The translations under genes were made by a program, and so were the position numbers. A stretch of 64,000 nt of DNA from UKL13-2 sp036394575 (lineage in GTDB: Bacteria; Pseudomonadota; Gammaproteobacteria; Burkholderiales; Usitatibacteraceae), in the NCBI GenBank assembly GCA_036394575.1, contig DASWEY010000026.1, positions 8,795-72,794 of the forward strand, read 5' to 3'. The notes below the pieces were generated by a model. The model did not search any database. It worked only from the letters and a program-made list of their open reading frames with translations, and had not been told where the DNA came from. Positions 53,949 to 62,428 of this stretch are shown here, piece by piece (positions within the stretch are counted from its first letter, which is position 1; every line of letters starts with the position of its first letter).

Positions 53949-54566
53949 TCAGTAAACCGAGGGCACCGGTTCCAGCGAGCGCCACAGATACCAGGTCGCC
54001 ACCGTGTTCCAGGGCGCCCAGCGTTCCTGATAGGCCACCACTTCGGCCTTGCTGAGTCGCTCGCCATTGTGGAAGTGTTTTTCGATGGCGCGCACCAGGC
54101 CGATATCGTCGACCGGAAACACATTGCCGCGCATCAGGTAAAAAATCAGGAACATCTCCGCGCTCCAGCGGCCGATGCCCTTGACGCGCACCAGGTCCTC
54201 GATCACTTCATCGTCGCTCATATGCGGCCAGCGGCGCGTGTTGACCAGCTTGTCGTCGAAATGGCGCGCCAGGTCCTTGAGATAGACCACCTTACTGCCG
54301 GAAAGGCCGCAGGCGCGCATCGCGTCGACTTCCATGGCGAGGATGGCCGGCGGTGAGATCGCATCGGCGGCCTCGACCACGCGATTCCACACCGATTGCG
54401 CGGCCTTCACCGAAATCTGCTGGCCGACAATGGCGCGCGCCAGGGTCGAGAAGGCATTGCCGCGCGAACGCAGATTGGCGGCCGGGTATTGCTTGACCAG
54501 GCCGCGCATCAGCTTGCAGCGCTTGGAGAGATCGCGGCAGGCTTCCTGCCAGTAGTCGGGAGTCAT
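53949..54566 (-). CDS. alkA: DNA-3-methyladenine glycosylase, AlkA/HhH-GPD type
   Basis: A base-excision-repair glycosylase of 205 aa that removes alkylated bases. It contains ARAIVGQQISVKAAQSVW, the helix-hairpin-helix LVRVKGIGRWSAEMFLIF and the catalytic Asp in FPVDDIGLVRAI. It starts in the DUF2062 stop codon (ATGA) and is followed by atl, so the three form an operon and two of them deal with alkylation damage. Confidence 0.92.
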   Translation of the reverse strand: MTPDYWQEACRDLSKRCKLMRGLVKQYPAANLRSRGNAFSTLARAIVGQQISVKAAQSVWNRVVEAADAISPPAILAMEVDAMRACGLSGSKVVYLKDLARHFDDKLVNTRRWPHMSDDEVIEDLVRVKGIGRWSAEMFLIFYLMRGNVFPVDDIGLVRAIEKHFHNGERLSKAEVVAYQERWAPWNTVATWYLWRSLEPVPSVY

Positions 54567-55141
54567 GGTTTGTCCAGAGCGTGTTTGAGGGCGTTCTTTT
54601 GCGCCAATCGGCGTTGGCGATTCTTCCACATTTTCGAGATCGCGCAACGCCAGATGATGAGCGTGCCGAAATAGCCGAGGATGGCGCTGATGGTTGCCTG
54701 GATGGCGAGGCCGATCAGCAGCGTATCGCCCAGCGAGATAAACCAGTGGAACAGCTGCGGCAGCACGTTCCAGATGTCGTTCAGCGTCCAGTTGAATTCG
54801 GGCGGCGGCAGCATATTGCCGTGCTCGCCCGTGACCAGCGCGCCGATCTGGTACGCCAGCAGGTAGAGGGGGACGAAGGTCAGCGGATTGGTGTACCAGG
54901 TGGCGAACATGGCTGCCAGGATATTGGCGCGTAGCGGAACGGCGATCAGCAGCGCCGCCAGCATTTGCACCGGCCCCGGGATCAGCCCGGTGACGAGGCC
55001 GATGGCGATCCCCAGGGCCACGCCGCGCCGATGCATATGCCAGAGTCGCGGATGCCCCAGCCATGGCGTCAGGAAGCGCAGGTATTTATTGCCGGTGATG
55101 GATTCCGGTTTGGGCAGATTGTCGCGGAGGAAACGTTTCAT
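54563..55141 (-). CDS. DUF2062 membrane protein
   Basis: A 192-residue inner-membrane protein of the DUF2062 family: RRGVALGIAIGLVTGLIPGPVQMLAALLI, NPLTFVPLYLLAYQIGALV and GDTLLIGLAIQATISAILGYF are typical segments. The function is unknown. It is the first gene of the alkA-atl operon and divergent from comEC, 167 bp away. Confidence 0.88.
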   Translation of the reverse strand: MKRFLRDNLPKPESITGNKYLRFLTPWLGHPRLWHMHRRGVALGIAIGLVTGLIPGPVQMLAALLIAVPLRANILAAMFATWYTNPLTFVPLYLLAYQIGALVTGEHGNMLPPPEFNWTLNDIWNVLPQLFHWFISLGDTLLIGLAIQATISAILGYFGTLIIWRCAISKMWKNRQRRLAQKNALKHALDKP

Positions 55142-55308
55142 GGCTCAGCCGGCAGTGCCGGGCGCTGCTTTCATGTCGTCAAAGACGAAGGGGACTGCGT
55201 TAGGCCGGGGGCGCCGGTGCCGGCTGCTGGCCGGCGAAGCGATTGGACTGCGCTTCACGCCAATTTGACTACCGAATCCATTGCCGGGAAATCCAGAAGA
55301 ATTATAAC

Positions 55309-57762
55309 GTGCGCTCCCTGACCCTCGGCCTGCTGATTGGGGCATTCCTGCTGCAAGGCATGGCCAGCCTCCCTCTGGACGGCAGCGGCTGGTGGCTGAC
55401 GGCAGGCGCCGCCCTTGCCGCCCTTGTTGCGCTTGCCTACATCGGTCTGGCGAGGATTGCGGCGCGCCGTGCCCAGCAGGGCATCGCCGCGAAATGCGCC
55501 GGGGTCGTGACCATCTTACTTGCCGGCAGCCTGCTGGGTTTCAGCTATGCGCACTGGCGCGCCGATCTGCGCCTGGCCGATGAATTGCCGCGCGAATGGG
55601 AAGGCCGCGATGTGCAGGTCGTCGGCATCGTCGCCAGCCTGCCCACGCTGAACGAACGCGGTACGCGTTTCGAATTCGATATTGAAAAAACACTGACGCC
55701 GGAAGCCACACTGCCGCCGCATATTTCGATCACCTGGTATGTCGAATTGGCGCATCAAGGAAAAAGCGGAAAAGAAGACGAGGCGACCAAACCCCCGCTC
55801 GAGATCAAACCCGGCGAGCGCTGGCAATTGACGCTGCGCCTGCGCCGCCCGCATGGCACGCAAAATCCGCATGGCTACGATTTCGAGGCCTGGGCTCTCG
55901 AACGAAATATCCGCGCTACGGGTTATGTGCGCAGCAAAGGCGTCAACCAGTTACTGGGCGGCCATGCCGGCGGCATCGGAACGCACATCGACCGCCTGCG
56001 CCTGTCGATTCGCGAACGCATGAACGCGGTGCTCAAGGACAAACCCTATGGCGGGGTGCTGGTGGCGCTGGCCATCGGCGAACAGAACGCGATCCCCGCC
56101 GAGCAGTGGCGCGTGTTCTGGCGCACCGGCGTCGGCCATCTGATGTCGATTTCTGGCCTGCATATCACTATGGTGGCCAGCCTGCTGTACTGGCTGGCGT
56201 TCCGTATCTGGGCGCGTATTCCCGCGCTCGCATTGCGCCTGCCCGCGCAACGTGCCGCCGTGCTGGCGGGCGCGGTCGCGGCATTGAGCTATTCTCTGGT
56301 CGCCGGATTTTCCGTACCCACGCAGCGCACCCTGTTCATGCTCTCCGCCGTCGCGGTGGCGCTATGGATGGGCCGCGCCACCTCGCCGTCGCGGGTATTG
56401 AGCTGGGCGCTGTGCGCGGTGTTGCTGCTCGACCCCTGGGCCGTGCTGACGCCCGGATTCTGGCTCAGCTTCGGCGCGGTTGCCGCGATTTTCTACGTCA
56501 CCGCGCATCGCACCGGCGAGATGTCGTCCCTCAAGGGTGCGGTGCTCACGCAGCTCGCGGTCACGCTCGGCCTGCTGCCGATGACCCTCGCGCTGTTTCA
56601 GGAAGTCTCGGTGGTCTCGCCCATCGCCAACGCCTTCGCCATTCCTCTGATCAGCCTGGTGGTGGTACCGATCACCTTGCTGGGCGCGGTGCTGCCCTTC
56701 GATTGGCTGTTGTTGCTGGCGCATGAACTGATGTCCTGGTGCTACCTCGCCCTGCAATGGCTGGCCGCCACACCCAATGCCGTCTGGCAAAGCCATGCGC
56801 CGCCGCTGTGGACGGTGGCGCTCGCCTTGATCGGCTGCGCCTGGCTGTTGCTGCCGCGCGGCCTCAGCACACGCAGCTTTGGTTTTGTTTTCGTGCTGCC
56901 CATGTTCCTTGTGTTGCCGCCCGCACCGCAGGCCGGCGAGTTGTGGGTGACCCTGCTCGACGTCGGCCAGGGCCTCGCCACCGTGGTACGCACTGAACAT
57001 CACACCCTCGTCTACGACACCGGCCCCAGCTACAACCCCGACAGCGATTCCGGCAACCGCATCGTCGTGCCGTATCTCAGAGGCGAAGGCATCCGCGAAC
57101 TCGATGCCCTCATCGTCACCCATGACGATGACGACCACAGTGGCGGCGCCCGATCGATCATCGCCGCGCGCAATCCCAAATGGGTGCTGACCTCGCTGGA
57201 AAAAGATCGTGACATCCTCGCCGGCGCCAATGAGGTGCTGCGCTGCGACGATCGCGACGACTGGCAATGGGATGGCGTGAACTTCGACATCATCCATCCA
57301 GTGAAAGACAACTACAGCGAGGGCAATCGCAAGATCAACGATCTCGGCTGCGTGCTCAAGATCGCAGCACCCGGCGGCTCAATCCTGTTCACGGCGGATG
57401 TGGAAAAGAAGGGTGAAATCGAAATGATGGAGCGCGCCAGCGCCGACCTGAAAGCCGATGTGATGGTGGTGCCGCATCACGGCAGCAAGACCTCATCGAC
57501 TGAAGCTTTTCTCGATGCCGTGCAACCCAAGGTGGCACTGATTCCCGTGGGTTACCGCAATCGCTTTCGGCATCCCAACAAGGAGGTGATGGCCAGGTAT
57601 GTGGAACGCGGCATCACCACCTATCGCACCGACGAAATGGGCGCGCTGACCTTGAAATTTTCAGTGGATGCAAAGGGAAAACCAGTGGTCACTGCGTACC
57701 GGAATGAGCGGCGGCGGTACTGGCTGGATTTGCCGGCGAAGGAAGAGGGCGCGCTTGATTGA
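55309..57762 (+). CDS. comEC: DNA internalisation protein ComEC/Rec2
   Basis: The inner-membrane channel for single-stranded DNA in natural transformation. About 817 aa. An N-terminal DUF4131 region is followed by a competence domain with many helices (RTGVGHLMSISGLHITMVAS is its signature), and a C-terminal metallo-beta-lactamase-like domain (LLDVGQGLATVV, VTHDDDDHSGG, VVPHHGSKTSS). The HxDDDH ligands are intact, so it may have nuclease activity. GTG at 55309 is taken as the start. The hairpin repeat abuts the stop codon. Confidence 0.94.
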   Translation: MRSLTLGLLIGAFLLQGMASLPLDGSGWWLTAGAALAALVALAYIGLARIAARRAQQGIAAKCAGVVTILLAGSLLGFSYAHWRADLRLADELPREWEGRDVQVVGIVASLPTLNERGTRFEFDIEKTLTPEATLPPHISITWYVELAHQGKSGKEDEATKPPLEIKPGERWQLTLRLRRPHGTQNPHGYDFEAWALERNIRATGYVRSKGVNQLLGGHAGGIGTHIDRLRLSIRERMNAVLKDKPYGGVLVALAIGEQNAIPAEQWRVFWRTGVGHLMSISGLHITMVASLLYWLAFRIWARIPALALRLPAQRAAVLAGAVAALSYSLVAGFSVPTQRTLFMLSAVAVALWMGRATSPSRVLSWALCAVLLLDPWAVLTPGFWLSFGAVAAIFYVTAHRTGEMSSLKGAVLTQLAVTLGLLPMTLALFQEVSVVSPIANAFAIPLISLVVVPITLLGAVLPFDWLLLLAHELMSWCYLALQWLAATPNAVWQSHAPPLWTVALALIGCAWLLLPRGLSTRSFGFVFVLPMFLVLPPAPQAGELWVTLLDVGQGLATVVRTEHHTLVYDTGPSYNPDSDSGNRIVVPYLRGEGIRELDALIVTHDDDDHSGGARSIIAARNPKWVLTSLEKDRDILAGANEVLRCDDRDDWQWDGVNFDIIHPVKDNYSEGNRKINDLGCVLKIAAPGGSILFTADVEKKGEIEMMERASADLKADVMVVPHHGSKTSSTEAFLDAVQPKVALIPVGYRNRFRHPNKEVMARYVERGITTYRTDEMGALTLKFSVDAKGKPVVTAYRNERRRYWLDLPAKEEGALD

Positions 57763-57842
57763 AAAATGTAGAACGCCATTTGGCGCGCTTTTCCAAGCAT
57801 TTCTGCTCCAAAAGCCGCGCCAAATGGCGTTCTACGTTTTTT
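57763..57842. repeat. Dispersed hairpin repeat, copy 6 (longest stem)
   Basis: GTAGAACGCCATTTGGCGCG (57768-57787) pairs perfectly over 20 bp with 57816-57835, and further inwards with TTTTCCAA/TCCAAAAG-like partial pairing. Six T follow the right arm, so it can work as the comEC terminator. It directly follows the comEC stop. Confidence 0.8.
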
Positions 57843-58020
57843 CATAATCGCAATCGGTGAGACACCGGTCGTACAGAGGGCCGTCGCCCCGGGTTCAGTC
57901 CGGGGCCCAATTTTCGCAAATGGTATGCGGCCTTCCGCTGAATTGAGTAATCGGCCAGCATGCCAAGACCTGCCAATCCCACATCGACAGGTAGTAGACG
58001 CCGTCGTCACCTTGACCTAG
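57815..58020. repeat. Duplicated about 206 bp block, copy A
   Basis: Runs from CCGCGCCAAATGG through CCCCGGGTTCAGTCCGGGG, AATTGAGTAATCGGCC and CAGGTAG to CCTTGACCTAG. Copy B at 59209-59415 is aligned without large gaps and is about 85-90 % identical by eye. It starts inside hairpin copy 6. Confidence 0.75.
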
Positions 58021-58094
58021 ACTCCCGCGCTGGGTTTGGGGAAGTGAAACCGCTGTTTAATTTGAAAATCAATTTTTTCTCACTGGAGGCTCAA

Positions 58095-58532
58095 ATGAAT
58101 GCATTAAATAAAATAGGTATTGTTTTTTCTTTGGTATTGGCCTCAGGCTGTGCTGGCGTGGCGACGAGCGGACTGACTTACGATGATCAATACAAACTCA
58201 ATGTGCCGAAGAAAACGGACGGATGTTATGACGCATCAGTCCTTCTGGGTGCGAATATTGAGCGAACAAAGGACGTTTCCAGGAAGGTAATTACCGCCGT
58301 TGATGCGACGGTCGAAAAGGAGACGGCAGACTCTATCTCGGCCCAGAGAAACCGGCACATCGGCCTGTTGGTCGGCAGTGGTGGCGAGGAATTGCTTGTT
58401 AACTGGAAGTCCATCACCCCCGAGAAAACCTTTGTGACGGTAGCAACGAAGACGGGCTTTGTCGGTGGCGCCGGACAAAAGGCCTGGTCCTGTCAGGTTG
58501 TCGATGAAATGGTGAAGATGGTCGCGAAGTAA
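58095..58532 (+). CDS. Putative lipoprotein (145 aa), unknown function
   Basis: The signal peptide ends in the lipobox LVLASGC, so it is exported and lipid-anchored. The remainder (YDDQYKLNVPKKTDGCYD ... AGQKAWSCQVVDEMVKMVAK) has two more cysteines and no recognised domain. GGAGG lies eight bases before the ATG, which sets the start; the frame is open to 57960. A second lipoprotein gene follows 67 bp downstream. Confidence 0.75.
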   Translation: MNALNKIGIVFSLVLASGCAGVATSGLTYDDQYKLNVPKKTDGCYDASVLLGANIERTKDVSRKVITAVDATVEKETADSISAQRNRHIGLLVGSGGEELLVNWKSITPEKTFVTVATKTGFVGGAGQKAWSCQVVDEMVKMVAK

Positions 58533-58599
58533 GTCGCACTCGCTCCCTTTCATGCGCAGTGGAAGGGAGCCTCTCTGAGGAATCAACAGGGCATATGAA

Positions 58600-58992
58600 A
58601 TGAAAAATTTGAGACCTGCGCGATTCCTGGGCCTGGCAGCAGCTGGAGCAGCTTTGTTTCTTACCGCCTGCGCCACTAACACCGCAGTGGCGGTCGTAAA
58701 CGACAAATACCAGCTGCCTGAGCAACAGGCGGCAGCATCCTGCAGCGTCCAGTTCTTCAGAAACGCCAAGCCGGACTCGACTTACGAAATGCTTGCCAAA
58801 ATTGAATCGCACGTTCAGAAGAACTTCTTCTTTGGTGGCAAGGCCACGCTGGAAGATGAGGCCTATGCCGAGCTTCGAAAAAAAACCTGCACCGTCGGTG
58901 GAAATGCAGTGCTGATTGATGACTATGTGGAGTCAACTGCGTCGGAGTTTTCGCACGTGCATGTTTGGGCGTCGGCAATAAAAATCAAATGA
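58600..58992 (+). CDS. Putative lipoprotein (130 aa), unknown function
   Basis: The signal sequence ends in the lipobox FLTAC (residues 20-24). The mature part contains SCSVQFFRNAKPDSTYEMLAK, with two further cysteines (ASC and KKTC), and no family is recognised. Probably co-transcribed with the lipoprotein gene upstream. Both genes lie between copies A and B of the duplicated block. Confidence 0.75.
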   Translation: MKNLRPARFLGLAAAGAALFLTACATNTAVAVVNDKYQLPEQQAAASCSVQFFRNAKPDSTYEMLAKIESHVQKNFFFGGKATLEDEAYAELRKKTCTVGGNAVLIDDYVESTASEFSHVHVWASAIKIK

Positions 58993-59194
58993 AGATCGAC
59001 GCGCTTCATTTTCGGGAAATTTAATGGTGTCTGTGCCTCATGTCGCTCGGGGACCTCGGTTGGGACTTCAGGGTCGGAGTCGATTTGTCTGCTGAACTAA
59101 GCCATCAAACGAACCCGTTTTTTGGCATTTGAAATCGGGGGTGGTGGGTGATGAAATACGTATTTGAAAATAAATCGACCCTTGGTGCTGCTAA

Positions 59195-59236
59195 GAATAC
59201 TTGGAAATCCGCGCCAAATGGCGTTCTACGTTTTTT
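59195..59236. repeat. Dispersed hairpin repeat, copy 7 (half)
   Basis: Only the right arm CGCGCCAAATGGCGTTCTAC and the T run remain. The left arm is missing, so no stem can form. Confidence 0.65.
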
Positions 59237-59415
59237 CGTAATCGCAATCAGTGAGGCGTCGGTCGTACAGAGGGCCGTCGCCCCGGATTCAGTCCGGGGT
59301 CCAATTTTCGCAAGTGGTATGCGGCCCTCCGCTGAATTGAGTAATCGGCCATCTTGCCCGAACCTACCGATCCCACATCCGCAGGTAGGAGACGCCCCCG
59401 CCAACCTTACCTAAG
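59209..59415. repeat. Duplicated about 206 bp block, copy B
   Basis: Partner of 57815-58020. Changes include paired ones in the CCTACC...GGTAGG palindrome, which is better preserved in this copy. Confidence 0.75.
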
Positions 59416-59505
59416 CTGTGGCTTGACTATCGAGCCGACCAACTCCGGGCTACGCCCTTCCTTGGTTGCTCGTGTCATACCTTAGCCCAACGAAAGGCGC
59501 GCCCA

Positions 59506-60063
59506 ATGTGCAATATCCCACTGCTTTACGGCCTGCTGATCGCAGCAGAATCCGCGCTCATTGCCGCCCTCATTCCGTTGGGCCTTGCCGTGGGCTTGGG
59601 CACCAACCCATTCACCTCTCCTTTAGCGCCGGCCCTGGTGATTGTGGCCCTCGTGTTCTTTGGGGTTGCGCAGACCGCAATAGGTGCGGCCATTGCGGCC
59701 TGCGGCCCTTGCACCGGCACTGGCGCATGCGGCACGACAGGAGAATTATTGCGCGCCTTCCTGGCCGGCATCTTCCTCAGCATTACCGCGCTCGTGGCGG
59801 CAGGCATTATTGTTCTTGCTGTCTCCGCTTTGCCGTGGGCGGGAAGTATCGCGGTCGGCATCGTGGCGATTGCCTGCGCGGCGATCATTCCCCTTGTGCC
59901 GCTCGCCGCCATCAATTTGGGGCGGCTGGAAGTTTGCAGAACGGGCTTGGCAGGTAGTGTCGCTGCAACCGTTGTCGTGGTGCTCGCCATCTTAGTGGCG
60001 GTGATTGCCATCCCGATCGCGGTGATTGCCGGAGGGGCGGTCCTTCCTCCTGGCGTCGGCTGA
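59506..60063 (+). CDS. Hydrophobic membrane protein with a cysteine cluster, unknown function
   Basis: 185 aa, with four or five hydrophobic segments covering most of the chain (LLYGLLIAAESALIAALIPLGLAV, LAPALVIVALVFFGVAQTAIGAA and two more). Between segments lies CGPCTGTGACG, a three-Cys, Gly-rich loop. No family recognised. It overlaps no other gene and starts at an ATG with weak upstream purines. Confidence 0.6.
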   Translation: MCNIPLLYGLLIAAESALIAALIPLGLAVGLGTNPFTSPLAPALVIVALVFFGVAQTAIGAAIAACGPCTGTGACGTTGELLRAFLAGIFLSITALVAAGIIVLAVSALPWAGSIAVGIVAIACAAIIPLVPLAAINLGRLEVCRTGLAGSVAATVVVVLAILVAVIAIPIAVIAGGAVLPPGVG

Positions 60064-60344
60064 TTTCGGTGTGAGTCGGACCTGTGACGGGGCCGGGTAT
60101 TTTCTGGCGCAATCGGGACTACGATAAACAGCGCACACAAATTGTCATTTCAACAGGTGTGGTGTTGGAGAAAATAACCCGTGCCCCTTAATTCAACTGC
60201 CTTCCGTACCCGATACATCTGCCTGCGGCTTCCAGCCTGGCCGACTGTTCAGAATTAATCGGATAGACTGTGGGTATTAAACGGCAAAGCTGCTGTATAA
60301 ATTTAAGTTACAGAACACTTTGGGCCACTACGTGTGAGGAAAGA

Positions 60345-60995
60345 ATGCCGGGGCTAATTGATTTGGGCATCGCAATGCGCAAAGCCGAGGACGACCCCAT
60401 TTGGGCCACTCGGGGAAAGGCCATTCAAGCCTACGCTGCTCTGGAGCAAGCTTTGTGCACATTGTTCGGCCACCTTGGTAGTATTTCTCCGATTGTAGCT
60501 GGCACAATTTTCTTTAAGATAACTAGCGCTGACGCGAGAAGTAAGATATTGGAAAAACTTTTCAAGATGAAATTTGGAACGAAGTACAACTTGTTCCTTA
60601 ATTCCTTCCTAAAACAAATCCGCCCCATTGATAAAGATCGCAATGCGATAGTTCATTGGAATGCGATGAATACGGTAGGCACAGATGCGGCGGGAGAAGT
60701 AACGTCACTCGTCACTCTGAAGCCTCCCGCCTATTGGGGTATTAGTCCGGAAATGCCGATGATCACGGCACAGGATTTAATAGAATTTTCCAACAAATGT
60801 GAGTTTTATACTCGTCTTTGGAATATGTTTTACGTCGTCGATGCGGGCGTTGCGAAAAACTCTGCTGAATTCGATTCAAGCCCGTGGCTGAATATATTTG
60901 AGCAGCCAATAGTCTATCCCCCTCCAATCGGCCATCCGCTGGTGGCGAGTGTCCCCGCCACGAATAGCTCCCAAGAATTTCGAGTGCAAAAATAA
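60345..60995 (+). CDS. Unknown protein with a HEPN-like Rx4H motif
   Basis: 216 aa, mainly helical in residues 10-110, e.g. RGKAIQAYAALEQALCTLFG. Near residue 105 it reads KDRNAIVHW; Arg-Asn-x3-His is the RNase motif of HEPN domains, preceded by the long helices they have. No domain is certain. GAGGAAAG before the ATG at 60345 sets the start. Composition is AT-richer than the core genes. No obvious nucleotidyltransferase partner lies next to it. Confidence 0.55.
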   Translation: MPGLIDLGIAMRKAEDDPIWATRGKAIQAYAALEQALCTLFGHLGSISPIVAGTIFFKITSADARSKILEKLFKMKFGTKYNLFLNSFLKQIRPIDKDRNAIVHWNAMNTVGTDAAGEVTSLVTLKPPAYWGISPEMPMITAQDLIEFSNKCEFYTRLWNMFYVVDAGVAKNSAEFDSSPWLNIFEQPIVYPPPIGHPLVASVPATNSSQEFRVQK

Positions 60996-61083
60996 CGTCG
61001 GACATCATTAACAAACATCAGGAAACACGCTTATGAAGCGCGCAACCATTTGCGCCGACGTCCACCAGCCCGGAGAGGTTTCA

Positions 61084-61260
61084 ATGGCAGAAGCGTGGAT
61101 TCAGCAGAACGCCACTCTCCTGACTCACGTATCTGATGGCGGTGGTTGCGGATGTTGCGTCGTGATGTGGGACGTAGAGGGACCGTCCGCCGTGGTGGAG
61201 TCTTTGCCGAGCGCCTTGGCGTGCCAGAGTGATTGGTCTACGAGCCTCGACGAATCATGA
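61084..61260 (+). CDS. Small cysteine-containing protein, unknown
   Basis: 58 aa from ATG 61084 (GGAGAGG site upstream), or 75 aa from 61033. The centre reads DGGGCGCCVVMWDVEG, an unusual run of Gly and three Cys that could bind metal. It has no membrane segment. Its TGA overlaps the next ATG (ATGA), which supports translation of both. Confidence 0.45.
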   Translation: MAEAWIQQNATLLTHVSDGGGCGCCVVMWDVEGPSAVVESLPSALACQSDWSTSLDES

Positions 61261-61718
61261 TAACTAAAAATCGGACTAAGCTGCTCCTCAGTGTCGCCGT
61301 CTTTGTCGCAGTATTCGTCACCACGGTGATGTTGCGAATGCAACTTTATTTGTGGCTATCTGCGTTTGAGTTGCCAGACATTGACGGCGAAGAGTCCAGA
61401 CTTTCTCTTGACCGTTTTGTGCTTCTCATCTCTGCTGCACCCTTCGTGATGTCTTTTCTTGTGGGTGGAGGAATACTGGGGGTTATAGCTGGCAATCGCC
61501 GCACCGCAGTACTCGGTGGCTTGCTTCTTGGATCAACCTTCATTTTGGCAGCGGGCATGGTTGGCGGGCTTAATTCGCTTCCGCACCGGGGCTTGGGGTC
61601 TTTCTGGCTCGTCGTCCTTTCATGGGCAAATTTTTTGGCGCCGATCCCGGCTGCCATGGGTGGTGCGTTGATTTCGAGCTGCTTGAAGGCTCGTGTAAAG
61701 CGAGGGCAAGCGGCTTAA
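61257..61718 (+). CDS. Four-helix membrane protein, unknown
   Basis: 153 aa starting inside the stop of the small Cys protein. Four hydrophobic segments: LLLSVAVFVAVFVTTVML, FVLLISAAPFVMSFLVGGGILGVIAG, AVLGGLLLGSTFILAAGMVGGL and FWLVVLSWANFLAPIPAAMGG. It ends with Arg/Lys (KARVKRGQAA), indicating a cytosolic C-terminus. No family recognised. The coupled upstream gene suggests a two-protein unit. Confidence 0.6.
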   Translation: MITKNRTKLLLSVAVFVAVFVTTVMLRMQLYLWLSAFELPDIDGEESRLSLDRFVLLISAAPFVMSFLVGGGILGVIAGNRRTAVLGGLLLGSTFILAAGMVGGLNSLPHRGLGSFWLVVLSWANFLAPIPAAMGGALISSCLKARVKRGQAA

Positions 61719-61768
61719 CGAACCTTCGGGGTCAGTGACGATTTCCCCCAATTGCGATTGGGCGAAAA

Positions 61769-62428
61769 TCAAACCCGATTAATATCCAAATTTTCAAGAA
61801 TCTGTTTGTTCGAACCAACCTTCGCCACCCGCAACATCGCCCGCCCCAACTTCTCCGTCGTCGTCACGTACTTCGGAAACCAGGCATTCAATGCCGGCAT
61901 CAGCGGCGCCATCAGGCCATACAAAATCCGGTAGGACCGCGTCTTTGACTTGATGCCGTGCAGCGGCCGGATCGCTCCGGGCCGAAACATATAGGCGGCC
62001 TTGAATGGCAGGCGCAACAGCGCGTTTTCGGTCTTGCCCTTGACGCGCGCCCACATGCTGCCGCCGCGCTCACTGCTGTCGGTGCTGGCGCCGGAGACGT
62101 AGATGAAGGTCATGCCGGGGTTGAGCTTGACCAGGGTCTCGGCGGCGGCGATGGTGAAATCGTAAGTGATGCGCGAATATTCCGCCTCGGGCATCCCGGC
62201 CGAGGAAACGCCGAGGCAGAAGAAGCAGGCGTCGTAGCCGGAAAGCTGGCTGGCGATGGCGGAATAGTCCGCCAGATTCGCGTGCACGATTTCACGCAAT
62301 TTGGCGTGCTGCCGGCCGCTCGTGCTGCGGCCGATGATGAGTACGTTTTGCACATCCGCATCGCGCAGGCATTCGCGCAAAACGCCTTGTCCGACCATGC
62401 CGCTCGCGCCGAAGAGAATGATATTCAT
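61769..62428 (-). CDS. NAD(P)-binding epimerase/reductase-like protein
   Basis: A 219-residue Rossmann protein of the atypical extended SDR (HTATIP2/YbjT-like) group. The N-terminal LFGASGMVGQGVLREC is the dinucleotide loop; FCLGVSSAGM and FIYVSGAST follow at the expected spacing. The YxxxK dyad is not evident. The substrate is unknown. It is convergent with the small membrane protein pair. Confidence 0.85.
   Translation of the reverse strand: MNIILFGASGMVGQGVLRECLRDADVQNVLIIGRSTSGRQHAKLREIVHANLADYSAIASQLSGYDACFFCLGVSSAGMPEAEYSRITYDFTIAAAETLVKLNPGMTFIYVSGASTDSSERGGSMWARVKGKTENALLRLPFKAAYMFRPGAIRPLHGIKSKTRSYRILYGLMAPLMPALNAWFPKYVTTTEKLGRAMLRVAKVGSNKQILENLDINRV

Larger units (their letters stand above)
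58993..59505. other. Intergenic region holding the duplicated block, copy B
   Basis: 513 bp. Contains hairpin remnant copy 7 and duplicated block copy B. Translated frames across it resemble those across copy A only because the DNA is repeated. No gene supported. Confidence 0.6.

Noticed and set aside
57621..58010. Two similar minus-strand frames (57621-58010 and 59105-59404) that look like paralogous proteins
   Set aside because: Their similarity comes from the duplicated intergenic block; they lack ribosome sites, and the first begins inside the comEC coding sequence in the wrong frame.
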